DNA from: Phoronis ovalis
Taxonomy: Eukaryota; Phoronida; Phoronidae
Assembly: GCA_028565635.1 (NCBI GenBank)
Contig: JAOXYB010060823.1
Coordinates: 1-10,711 of the forward strand
Length of the DNA stretch: 10,711 bases
Reading direction: 5' to 3'
Made by a program: the position numbers and the translations under genes. Positions 1-8,983 of the stretch are shown here, piece after piece. Position 1 is the first letter of the stretch, and every line of letters begins with the position of its first letter. The notes under the pieces are model-generated. The model saw only the letters and a program-made list of their open reading frames with translations. It ran no database searches and had not been told where the DNA came from.

Positions 1-320
1 TATATATACATTTACCACAGGGTATGTTTTCTACGCTTTCCGAAGCTTTATTTACCACATGGTATACTTTTCTTGTTGGATATTTACCACAGGGTATATT
101 TTCAAAAACATTCGTTTACCACAGGGTGTATGTATTTGTTGGAAAACGGATGTACGACCGATATGAAAAATTACAGTTTGAGAGTTATTTACAGCAGGGT
201 ATATTTTTCATTTATGACATGCAGGACATATTTTTGGTGACCTTCATTTACCACAGCGTCAGGGTTTTTTACCCTGGACCGCACATCCCTACCAACTTTT
301 TTGTGAAGCACCCTCCCACG
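1..320 (+). mobile_element. Family 1 short non-coding repeat element, copy A (5' end outside window)
   Basis: This is a degenerate array of units like TTTACCACAGGGTATATTTT. Recognisable unit starts are at 11, 51, 83, 115, 188, 211 and 247. It aligns colinearly with the complete copy at 7793-8182, including unit-specific text such as the CACGCTTT/TACGCTTT segment near the 5' side and TTTTTGGTGA before the last unit. It then runs into a small hairpin (CAGGGT 260-265, ACCCTG 271-276) and the box GGACCGCACATCCCT (276-290). By comparison with copy B, roughly 80 bp of the 5' end, including the G-rich terminus, lies left of the window. The 3' end is probably the decayed C-rich stretch at 308-320 (AGCACCCTCCCACGG region), which is inferred. 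The frames open across it arise from the repeats and are not taken as a gene. Strand is given relative to copy B. Confidence 0.75.
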
Positions 321-450
321 GAAAAACTTTAAAAATGGGTTCTTTTTGTGACGGAAAACCCTAAAAAGGGGTTCATTTTTGATACCAAAATTCCTAAAAT
401 TGGGTGGATATTTTGAGTTTGGGCTGCACACCTCTGTCTAGAAATATGGC
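321..450 (+). mobile_element. Family 2 element, 3' half only (copy A2)
   Basis: Directly after copy A the repeat text changes to units of the form GGAAAACCCTAAAAAGGGG followed by TTCATTTTT. It aligns with the 3' half of the element at 5941-6190. Matching blocks are GGAAAA(C/T)CCTAAA, GGT(T/C)CATT(T/A)TTGA, AATCC/TTCCT..AAAAT, and a final CACACC..TGTCT followed by a diverged GGCAGTAATG versus TGTCAGTATC. It carries the subterminal box GGGCTGCACACCTCT at 421-435. No C-rich terminus is evident, so the end near 450 is approximate. The 5' half of this family is missing here, which suggests that copy A inserted into or recombined with an older family 2 copy. Confidence 0.6.
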
Positions 451-1461
451 AGTAATGTGGAGATTTTGTTTTATTAATGCTGTTTAGTCGATCTGGGCTT
501 GTAATTAGAATATATATTAATTATACATTCAGGGGGGTTGTTTAACAATTACAGAATCAAATGTATGGTTCAAAGCATGAAACAGGTTTACAAGGGTTAA
601 ATGAGTAATTCATTTATGCATATTAAATTAGATTTTAAAGTCTAGCAATCAGTATAATGGTATTAAAATATAGTAAGGGATATTGATATTCAATGATTCA
701 GAAAATTAGATAATTAACATGATTGTTTGTATATTCAGTCATTAATAATTGCATATGTCAACATATCAGATTTTGCTAACATATGTGTGTTTATGTAGAT
801 TGTACTTCCTATTGTTGCAGTTTTAATACAGAACATTATTTTATTTGTAATAGAACTGCATGCTGGCCAAACATGCTTTTTGAAGGGATACTGCTAATGT
901 TTCGCTATCACATTTGAGAGAGATTAATTTAAATTCAAGTTCTTTAAGTATATTGTCAGCTTTTTGATAAATATCTATTAGCTAGTGAGAGCACTGGAAT
1001 ATGTTGTAGTAACAGGGCTATTTGAAATGATATTCAAGAAAATTGTATATGCTGCTTTTCTGCTTACAGATGTATGCCAACATGTATACAATCAAATGAA
1101 AATTTCCTTAATATATTTTAGTTTGTTTTTTTTTCTTGCTGATGTGCATCTGGACATTAGAGATTTTACCAAAAAATGTGGAAATTAATGCGCATGGGCG
1201 TCCAATAATAATTCAGGTTCTGCATTAGGAGCAACTGACAATTCAAGAAGATTGTAACCAATCCCCAATAAGTAATCTTGCTTTGTTATTTGTTCTGTTA
1301 AAATTCAGTATAGTATTTCTGGGAAACTTTTCCAGTTAATTCTCAGCAATCAATACTACCTAAGTTTAATAGCAATAGAAACCCTTGAAGCTATGTTAGA
1401 TAGAAATAAAAACTAGTAAAACAGTAGAAAACTAAATAAAAAGTATGAAATTCTGTTGATC

Positions 1462-1479
1462 ATTTTCTTAGAAGAAAAT
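1462..1479. repeat. Short perfect inverted repeat (8+2+8)
   Basis: ATTTTCTT (1462-1469) and its exact reverse complement AAGAAAAT (1472-1479) are separated by AG. It is AT-rich and may be chance; no flanking element was recognised. Confidence 0.5.
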
Positions 1480-4183
1480 TTTTACCTATACATCCAGTAT
1501 TATTTTGTCATTGCACATGGGATATTTGTGTCTGTTTGCTGTTAGTAACAGGCCGAGAGTTCCTCAATCTGGATGAGGGAAAATTTAAAATTTATTGTAC
1601 AGTAATTCCCAAATCAATATTTTACATTATTTAAGTGATCAGTTCCTTTTGAAAATTGGTCTGGATGACCGTGACAATAATAACTCAGGTAATAAATGTA
1701 GGGTCTTGATTAAATCTAATTCAAAATTATTAAAGCAGATAATTTGATGATATTTCTATTAATGATAATTTGCAATTTTTCTCAGCTATGTATTTTTCAT
1801 AGGGATGCACTACGAGTTAAGAAGATATATATGATGACAAGAACATATCAATTTATCATAGGTGATCATATATGCTGATGCAATCGTCTGTCAGGTTTGT
1901 CTGTAATGAACCTAGCAGAGCATATTTAGGCTTAGGTTATGGGTAGATTTAAATTTAAAACACCAGCTTTTAGTAGTACCACAGGTAATGACATAAATCA
2001 TCGTACACAGCTGGTAAAATGAGAGCATAAGTTGGAGACTCAATCATTGGCTTACCATCCAAACATGCCCTTATTTATTAAATTAAGAAGTATCCACATA
2101 ATATAGTAGTACACTAGACGTGATCAAACTGATTTCTATATATATTGAATATCAAGCTAAATCGATGATAACTAAAATTATACTTTATATTTCACTATAA
2201 TGATTAATATGTAGTACAATATCCACTATAATACATGGTGACATATTTAAAATTAGATGTTTCAATGTAACTGGGACACATTACAAAATTTTTAAGGACT
2301 TTCATTCATACTGAGCTTTTGCCATAAGATTGTAAGTAAGAGGCGATTAACTGAAAATATGCATCCTTACTGCAAAGTAGGCTGAGGACTGGTCATAACC
2401 CTATAGTAAAACTGTTAGTTTTAAAGGTATGCCTTTGTGTTAAATTCTCAATGTAAGTCATCTGGAAGTTAAAATACTTCACCATATTTATATGACACTG
2501 GCAGGCCATATAGGCACGATAATAAGCGTATCTAAATGCATAAAAAAATGCAGGTACTGTAAGATCCTATACAGAAACCTGTTTAAAAGTTTCCTTTATC
2601 ATCCAACTTTCTCAAGTTAATAACTATAAAAAGGCCAATAATAATAACTGGGGTCAGTAATTAAACTTGACTGTAACAAATTTATGTTACACTTACTTGC
2701 AATGCTGGTACTGTGGGTGTATATCATGACTTTATCCATTACTTGTGTTGTATTTTTATTACTAGGTTAATTAGTGTATTCACCTGCAGGCATGTTCATA
2801 TACTGATATTGTTGCTACATATAAGTGGACATCTGGGTATCTTGGTGCAGTTTCATAGGGATTATAGTATATGCTATGTTTACAATACTTTTCCAAGTTT
2901 ACAAGTGTACTTTTGTTAACAAGATTTTACATCATAGTTATTGTTTGTTTGGCCTGGAGAAAAATTCCATAAGGTAATTTTTGACTGTATGCATTTCTAG
3001 ATATTACACCGCAAATGTTTCCATTTTTATCTTAAACTAATTTTCTTCTGGAAAGGTTAGTATATTTTGTTATTATAACTTATCTTCAAAATGAAGGAAC
3101 TTTCGATTTAGGTGATCTGGTTAGTGGTATAACTGCCGATTTCAATACTGACAATTAATTGACACTACATGTTACGGTTTGCATTGATATAATTTAATCA
3201 GTCATTTATCGTATTTGGTTTCTTGTACCATTAAACCTTGCAGGTAAATTCAAAAATCCATCAAATTTAAATCTAGGTTATGAATAGCTTCTGCTAAATT
3301 GTTGAATAATTTGCATCCAATCTACCGGTGCAAATATTCGTAACTGAGTTAGTACGTGAGATGTAAATTTTATGCGTTAATTTTGTCTCTTTCACAACAT
3401 CACATATGGGTTTGAAATTGAGTAACAAAGGCCACAGTTGACGAGCATTAGAATTATTACATCAATACAAACTATGAAAATTATTGCATATATCAGACAA
3501 TTACTTTGATTTTAGTTTACTATTTATTTTTTTAGATAAATATTTATAAAAGTTAGCTTCAATAGACATTGTTCAGAGATGTGCAGCTAAATCTTACGAA
3601 CAGCTCACCAACCCACAGCTGCTGAACCTTATTTATGGACATCAATAACATCTTTTCTACAGAACCATCATTGTTAATTACTAAATGAAATATGTAATTA
3701 CACCTGTCTTTTACGATAATCGATTAAATGTAACAACAAATCTGAGTATTACACCTACTAATATGTCATGCTCTCAGCAGGATTTAGTCTCGGTAGTATT
3801 ATGATGAATAAGAAGATACATGTGGGATTTATGAGAAAAATGAGATGTACTAAACACTTTGATGATCTTTAGTAATTGGCGACACTTTTACAAGGATATA
3901 ACATGTTTCTATCTTTGTATTTTCCTTTTTAAATTTCGAATTAGCTTGCTTTTTAGTGTGAATTACAAGTGGAATCTGAATTGATTATGGAAAATTTCTC
4001 ACAATTTTTTAAAGTTGAAGTTGACTGGTAAAAAATCCTAAAGGCCGTTTTTAAGCTTTAAAAACTCTTATATGTTCAAGCATATCATACGAAATATGCA
4101 TTCTTAAGAAGAACATATAAAAATATAATGAAAATTAATGTTAACCTTTTTAACAAAAGTAGCACATGATTTTTTGAAACCAC

Positions 4184-4199
4184 ATTGATTACAATCAAT
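4184..4199. repeat. Short perfect inverted repeat (7+2+7)
   Basis: ATTGATT and AATCAAT flank AC. The small palindrome TACCGGTA lies just downstream. It could be a hairpin, a binding site for a dimeric protein, or chance. Confidence 0.4.
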
Positions 4200-5446
4200 A
4201 CCGGTACTCAAAACTGGGGTTTTCATTTTTGTAGTTTTTCAAAACTAGAACATATACCCATTTTCTGATTTTTTTTTCACCATTTACAATGGAAAATTTA
4301 ATATTTTTCTGCTATACAAATGTAATGATGGTTTTCATTTATATTTTATTGTCAGTTGGTATTGCCTGTCAGCCAAGGGAGTTTTCATTCTTATCGATAG
4401 CATTAAGATTTTCCTTACGGTAGCCCCATTTATTTTTATTGATTCTCTAGCTAATCTGATGATGAATATGAGTTGTTGATTACTAAGCAATAATGCTTTA
4501 CTTTGGTCTTTCAGTCGATGTCTAAGCATCTATGGATTATACGTTTCATGTATTAAGAAATAAGAAAATTCGAAAAATTTATGGTATATTCATTTCTATG
4601 GTTACAGTGCTGTTTGGACAGTTCCAGTATTCAAAACATTGTACTGACTGGTAAGTAAAGTTTATGCATCAAAATTGCAAAAGAAATGTACTTAGCTGTC
4701 ATTACATTCTCATTGTTAAGCAAGTTCCCGTTGGATCTAATAATCTGTGAATATTTAAATAGTGAAACATTTTAACTAGTGAATCTAACTGAATACTAAT
4801 GCACATTATTTACAAATTATAATACACAGATTTATAAAATAGTCTAAAACAATGATATCTTTTTTATTTTTATCTAAGCATTCATGTTCTGATTTTAAAA
4901 TGTTTTGATATTTTTCTTGAAACAAAAGAACACTGTTCAAGCCACATAGTAAGTGTAGGGGATTAATTTGTCACTAGTTAAATCACAGGTTTTATTTGTT
5001 TTATCGATTTTCGTCATTAGCTTGGTTATAATTGTAGTCTTATTTGAGTTGGGTAAACATAAACTTTGATCTACCATTTCACCCCACTTTCAATTGATGG
5101 TTTGCTTTAAGTCACACATCATGCAGAGTATCTGGAAAAATATGTTTCCATTGTATTTATTCTATTTATTCTTTCTTACTTAAAACATTAACAAGATCTG
5201 AATATCTTCGGAATTGATACTTATAGAAGCTGATGCAGGATTTCTAACGAATGGTTGGAAATTGGAGTAGTTATCCACCTGGAATTTTCTGTATCTTACA
5301 GCAGCTTTCAATGTAAATTAAAGTCCGGCTTCTACTATTTTTTTTGATTTGGTATGAATAGTCTTTGTTAGGAGTCAATGTAACACTGAGTTTGTTTTCC
5401 TGTCTACAGTTATCTGGTGTCTGAATGCAATTTGTTTTATAACTAT

Positions 5447-5467
5447 AATCTATAACCGTTATAGATT
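5447..5467. repeat. Perfect 10-bp inverted repeat with 1-bp spacer
   Basis: AATCTATAAC (5447-5456) and GTTATAGATT (5458-5467) are exact reverse complements around a single C. The symmetry stops cleanly at both sides. It is one of the tightest dyads in the window. No associated element or gene is visible, so the function is unknown. Confidence 0.6.
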
Positions 5468-5940
5468 TGTTTCTTCATTTTGTACTGTAAGCTCTACAAC
5501 TACAGGTAGAAGATGAATTCTTACCCATGATTTGTATCAGGTGTTCAATGTGCTTCATGGATAATCTAGAGGTATGCCTGGCCTGTTTTTATAGGTGCTA
5601 AACTTTACAACCTTTGCTTGACATTTTTGTCAGATAACTGGTGAATCTGCATTCATATCTATTTCGAGGATGGTGCATATGATCTATATCTGATTGCAAT
5701 ATTAATAATAGTTTCCCCGTTTGGCTGTTGAGGGATATAAGTCGTGTTGTATCATCAAATGTGTAACAATACCCTTTTTGTGGATAAATTGAGACACTTT
5801 CTTGATTACAATGTTCAACTTGCTTTAACTGTCACTAGATTGTCAAAAACTGAAGAAAATTCGTCATAAAATAAATGTCAGTAACTTTTTCAAGAAATAT
5901 AATTTATAATTTCATTCCAGTGAATTCTGTGCTGAAATTC

Positions 5941-6190
5941 GGGGGGGGGGCACTTATATATATGGTGAATGTGACGAATCTCACAGGATTGTCCCTTAAA
6001 TAGGGTCGTTTTCCATGATTTTAAAGATTTTTTTGGTTTTCAGGGATTTTTCCAAGCATAAATCTTAAATATAGATACATTTTTGTAATGGAAAATCCTA
6101 AACATTGGTCCATTATTGAGACAAGAATCCTTTAAAATGCCCCGATATCCACACCCTGTCTGAAAAGAATGTCAGTATCCCCTGGGTGAC
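5941..6190 (+). mobile_element. Family 2 short non-coding repeat element, near-complete copy C
   Basis: It begins with ten G followed by CACTTATATATATGG, and ends with CAGTATCCCCTGGGTGAC (6173-6190). The C-rich right end, reverse-complemented, reads CCCAGGGGATACTG. This is a weak, decayed inverted match to the G-run plus CACTTA at the left. Between them are loose units of the form CCTTAAATAGGGTCGTTTT, at about 5993, 6061, 6095 and 6126, roughly 32-34 bp or a multiple apart. The 3' half aligns with 321-450. The full subterminal box is partly deleted here and only CCACACCCTGTCT remains (6149-6161 region). No open frame is present, so it is non-autonomous if mobile. Element limits are inferred from the G-rich and C-rich ends, and no target-site duplication is clear. 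Confidence 0.65.
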
Positions 6191-7330
6191 ATGCAGGTAG
6201 TTTAACAAACTCATCAGCCAATCCAGGATTTTCTTTATTTTATGGATTCAGCACTACTGTGACTAGCTAGTAAGAGAATCCAAGTCACAATCCTGCGCTT
6301 TTACCATGATGGTGGGCCAGTGATATTTGGTTGCCTATTGGCTAAGTATCTGATGGTTTTTCATTAATTCCTCCCTAGGTGGTGCTGTTATTATCTGTGG
6401 GTGTCATTACCGTAATCACAAATATTGTAGAATTAATCCGTTTACGCACAGCATCATAGTGAATTTTGTGTACTGTATGTGTGTGTGCAGAGATCTTCTA
6501 GTCTATGCAATAAAGTGTAACGTAGCCCATTCTTTGGTAAATGCAGAAAGGTTTTTATAATAACACAGTGTTCCCTGTTACGATGCAGGAATTCTATTTT
6601 TAAAAGGAATTTTTATAATAATGTTATACTGTATATTGTATTAGTATAATTCCATTAGCAAAATGCTTTCTCTGTTAATTTTCATATTTAGAACTGCGCT
6701 GAGTGACTGTGTCTGCACAAAGTATTGATCATGCCATTGGGAATTTGCTACTTTACATGCCAGCTAGAAATGGATCAAAAATGTAGAAAGTTGTTTACGT
6801 GCATGCTGTAGCATGATAGAGATGTTTAATTGTCTCCATCCAACATATTGAGTTGTAAGTGTAAGCTACTTATGTCTACAAAAATGACAAAAAATCTATA
6901 AAAGGTAAGGTTTAAGTATGCAGCTAACATTTGTTGGTATAGAGTAGAAAGCAGTTGCATACCTTAAATGTCTTCAATTAGGGTGTGCCAGGTAACCCCA
7001 TGCAAACATTGCCCCTGGAAACTACTCGACTGAAATATTATTTTTAGTTGCTTATTCAATGCTGAGTATTAGCAAACCTATTGATGGTTATTAAAGTTTG
7101 TGGATTTTCCTTTTTTAATTAATTTATTTAACTACAGTATTTCAATACCATGGTAACAAATAGATAGGCAGGCATTTGATAATGGGTTGACGGAAAAAAT
7201 ACTTTCTATTATTTTATTATAGCAAAAATCAGAACAAAATCGCATTTGATAGTTCACAATTTAGTTTAAATTTATATAATATTTTGTTATATAAAATATA
7301 ATCCAGTTTGTTTTACTAGAACTATTTTAG
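6191..7330. other. Gene-free AT-rich DNA
   Basis: About 1.1 kb without a supported gene. One frame is open from 6379 to 6558 after a CCTCCCTAG that resembles a splice acceptor, but it has no early ATG and its translation resembles no family I know. CATGCT and AGCATG form a small dyad at 6802-6815. AACACAGTGTTC near 6562 also occurs at 9836-9847; a shared 12-mer is expected by chance in DNA of this length. Confidence 0.6.
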
Positions 7331-7492
7331 ACCTCTGCCATGTTCGTGCTTGACTACAATTACTATTCGCTTGGCTTCTGATATGTGTGTGGCCTGTTTC
7401 CATTTTTTAGGTCCCCCATGCACATGCTTGAGTACGATGACAACTCCCAGGGCTTGTGATGTGTGTGTGTGTGGCCTGTTTTCCATATGCAG
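7331..7492. repeat. Diverged tandem duplication, about 80-bp unit, two copies
   Basis: Unit 1 (7331-7410) and unit 2 (7411-7492) align along their length, and each is preceded by TTTTAG. Shared blocks are CCATG, TGCTTGA(C/G)TAC, GGCTT(C/G)TGAT, TGTGTGTGGCCTGTTT and CCAT. Unit 2 is longer chiefly because its GT microsatellite has expanded (six GT at 7461-7472). Both strands are open here for about 65 codons, but this reflects duplication and GT-richness rather than coding. The unit is more GC-rich than its surroundings, so it may be a fragment of an interspersed repeat. I do not recognise the family. Confidence 0.75.
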
Positions 7493-7792
7493 ATATAATA
7501 GCTCAGCAGGGGTTCTAAGGTTGCATTGCACAGATAATTGACTAGTAATCCTTCTCTACACTATGCTACCGACTTCCTGTTGTCTTTATAACATGATTGA
7601 TGATCACAATGTAGGAGACTGTAGTATTACAAGTTATTAATAATAATACATACAAAAGTTTTGACATCAGTTACAAGAATTCCATTTCATAATGATCAAC
7701 CTCTCTCTCTGTTGGATTGTATTTTTCAGGTGTTTTTATTGTAGGCACTGAGTTATGAGATTATCTGTTCCTCTGATTCTACTCTTTTGGCT
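7493..7792. other. Gene-free spacer with a pyrimidine tract
   Basis: It contains a CT run (7701-7710) leading through GTTGGATTGTATTTTTCAG (ending 7729), which looks like a splice acceptor. All three frames after this AG hit a stop within about ten codons, so no exon is supported. Otherwise nothing is recognised. Confidence 0.55.
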
Positions 7793-7810
7793 CCGGCTCA
7801 GGGGGGTACT
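7793..7810 (+). repeat. Left terminal inverted repeat of copy B
   Basis: CCGGCTCAGGGGGGTACT pairs with 8165-8182 in inverse orientation at 14 of 18 positions. The inner GGGGGTACT is identical. Confidence 0.65.
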
Positions 7811-7874
7811 GTCATTCAAAGTCATTACATATATGTGCCGCCCAATAGGGCTCCCTTTTTTCAGCTCCCGCATA

Positions 7875-8129
7875 TACCACAGTATGTTTTTCACGCTTTT
7901 CAAAGCCTTTTACCACAGGGTATACCTTTTTAGTTGGATTTTTACCACAGGGTATATTTTTAAAAAATGTTTGTTTACCACAGGGTATTTCTTGGACAAT
8001 GCATTCACCACAAATGAATTTTACACAGGGTATCTATTTCGGTAAGAGTTATTTATGACGGTATATTTTTCATGTATATTCATTTACGACAGGGTATATT
8101 TTTGGTGATCTTTATTTACCACAGGGTCA
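7875..8129 (+). repeat. Internal degenerate tandem units, about 32-bp period
   Basis: Unit starts (TTTACC or a variant) fall at about 7875, 7909, 7941, 7974, 8003, 8020, 8052, 8083 and 8115. The spacings are 34, 32, 33, 29, 17, 32, 31 and 32. The best units read TTTACCACAGGGTATATTTT. Variation includes ACGACAGGG, ATGACGG and a shortened unit around 8003-8019. Copy A keeps the same order, so the array was already diverged when the two copies separated. Confidence 0.75.
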
Positions 8130-8164
8130 GGGGTTTTTACCCTGGGCCGCACACCCCTACCACA

Positions 8165-8182
8165 AGTACCCCCGGGGCCCGG
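8165..8182 (-). repeat. Right terminal inverted repeat of copy B
   Basis: AGTACCCCCGGGGCCCGG is the partner of the repeat at 7793-7810. The GC-rich text continues as CCCTACCA, so the true outer end could lie a few bases either way. Confidence 0.65.
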
Positions 8183-8209
8183 CCCTACCAAGAAAGTAAT
8201 ACATTGGAG

Positions 8210-8223
8210 GTACATGCATGTAC
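8210..8223. repeat. Perfect 14-bp palindrome
   Basis: GTACATGCATGTAC is fully self-complementary and sits 27 bp beyond the right end of copy B. It may be chance. Confidence 0.45.
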
Positions 8224-8967
8224 GTCATTGTATTTGCAGATGCAAAATCGTAATACCATGTTAATTTTATTCATCACAACCAAATTTTATAAAAATGATT
8301 CCAAGAATATGCAATATTTAGGTAATTAAAGTTGAGTGGATAATTTTCAAAAGTTTGCAAGTCACATATTTCATTAACAAGGAAGTCAGTTGCTCCAAAA
8401 TAATTAAAACAAACCATTTAATGATGAAGCTGGGGAATTTTACTGTACTTAGCATTGTCGGATGCAGTAAAAGGGATTTTTATTTCTGAGACATTAGATT
8501 AAATCTTTATATACCTTCAAAGGTATGCAGGTATCAGACAGCATTCTCTTCTAGTATATGTGTATAATACAACAGGATTAAATTCTGGTATTGATTTTCT
8601 TATTGTGTTGAGTCTGATGCTAGTTTTTATAACTTTCAAAAGTTAATACAACTACTTGTTCAGTGTTGAGTTTTCTCCTGCTATTTTAGCATAACGTTCA
8701 GACAAATTACCTTTATATACATCATAAAAGAAAGGTTTTGACAGCTTTTGTTCACAATTTTAACACTTTTTTGTTGAATTTCTATTCCTTTTTATTCAAA
8801 TTAATGGCTGCTCACAAAAACAAATATAATAATATTATAAAAAGCCAAATGTAACATTATAGTTGACCGAACAGATTAATAAAGTTTTTATCACACTTTA
8901 TTTAATCACCACTTGACTGACAGGTGTGAAATAATATTTCTATTTGTAAACAAATGAAAGGTTAGTC

Positions 8968-8983
8968 ACTGCTCATGAGCAGT
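8968..8983. repeat. Perfect 16-bp palindrome
   Basis: ACTGCTCATGAGCAGT is fully self-complementary. It is GC-balanced in an otherwise AT-rich area. The dyad does not extend beyond 16 bp apart from one further matching pair. It could be a site for a dimeric DNA-binding protein; nothing nearby identifies one. Confidence 0.6.

Larger units (their letters stand above)
451..5940. other. Gene-free AT-rich DNA
   Basis: About 5.5 kb with no open frame longer than about 68 codons on either strand. I see no recognisable protein motif, no RNA gene and no large repeat. Small open frames near 985-1188 and 2713-2919 translate to low-complexity hydrophobic strings typical of T-rich non-coding DNA. The only structure I could pick out is a handful of short perfect inverted repeats, listed separately. 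The stretch is consistent with a large intron or intergenic DNA of an animal. Conserved regulatory elements cannot be excluded without a comparison genome. Confidence 0.7.
7793..8182 (+). mobile_element. Family 1 short non-coding repeat element, complete copy B
   Basis: A 390-bp element bounded by imperfect terminal inverted repeats. The left end is CCGGCTCAGGGGGGTACT and the right end, reverse-complemented, is CCGGGCCCCGGGGGTACT (14 of 18 matching, the last nine identical). After the left end come a GC-richer segment with GTGCCGCCCAATAGGG, then about nine degenerate TTTACCACAGGGTATATTTT units. A near-hairpin (CAGGGG, TTTTT, ACCCTG) and the box GGGCCGCACACCCCT (8144-8158) follow before the right end. 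It aligns colinearly with 1-320. It has no coding capacity, so it would be a MITE-like or otherwise non-autonomous element. From memory, elements with GGGGGGTACT ends and GTGCCGCCC near the 5' side are widespread in marine invertebrates, but the family name is not known to me. No convincing target-site duplication is seen, so the exact ends are uncertain. Confidence 0.75.

Noticed and set aside
24-332. Open frame of 102 codons on the plus strand
   Set aside because: It lies wholly inside the degenerate repeat array of copy A, its peptide simply reflects the repeat, and no domain is recognisable.
189-431. 80-codon frame on the minus strand
   Set aside because: It spans the junction of two repeat elements and has no recognisable protein motif.
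6379-6558. Possible exon after CCTCCCTAG
   Set aside because: The frame is open for 60 codons but has no early start, no clear donor site and no recognisable protein; it is within chance expectation for this length.
7322-7541. Overlapping open frames on both strands
   Set aside because: They are caused by the tandem 80-bp duplication and GT-rich text; neither peptide has a recognisable motif.
7745-7930. Possible exon after TTTTTATTGTAG
   Set aside because: The 62-codon open frame runs through the left end of a non-coding repeat element and stops inside its array, with no donor site.
7875-8129. CRISPR-like regular spacing of repeats
   Set aside because: The units are degenerate, the intervals between them are short and similar to each other rather than unique spacers, and the sequence is eukaryotic in character.
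7755-8329. Two plus-strand frames (7755-8045 and 8072-8329)
   Set aside because: Both translate the copy B repeat array and its right flank; the coding-like text is shared with copy A only because the DNA repeat is shared.
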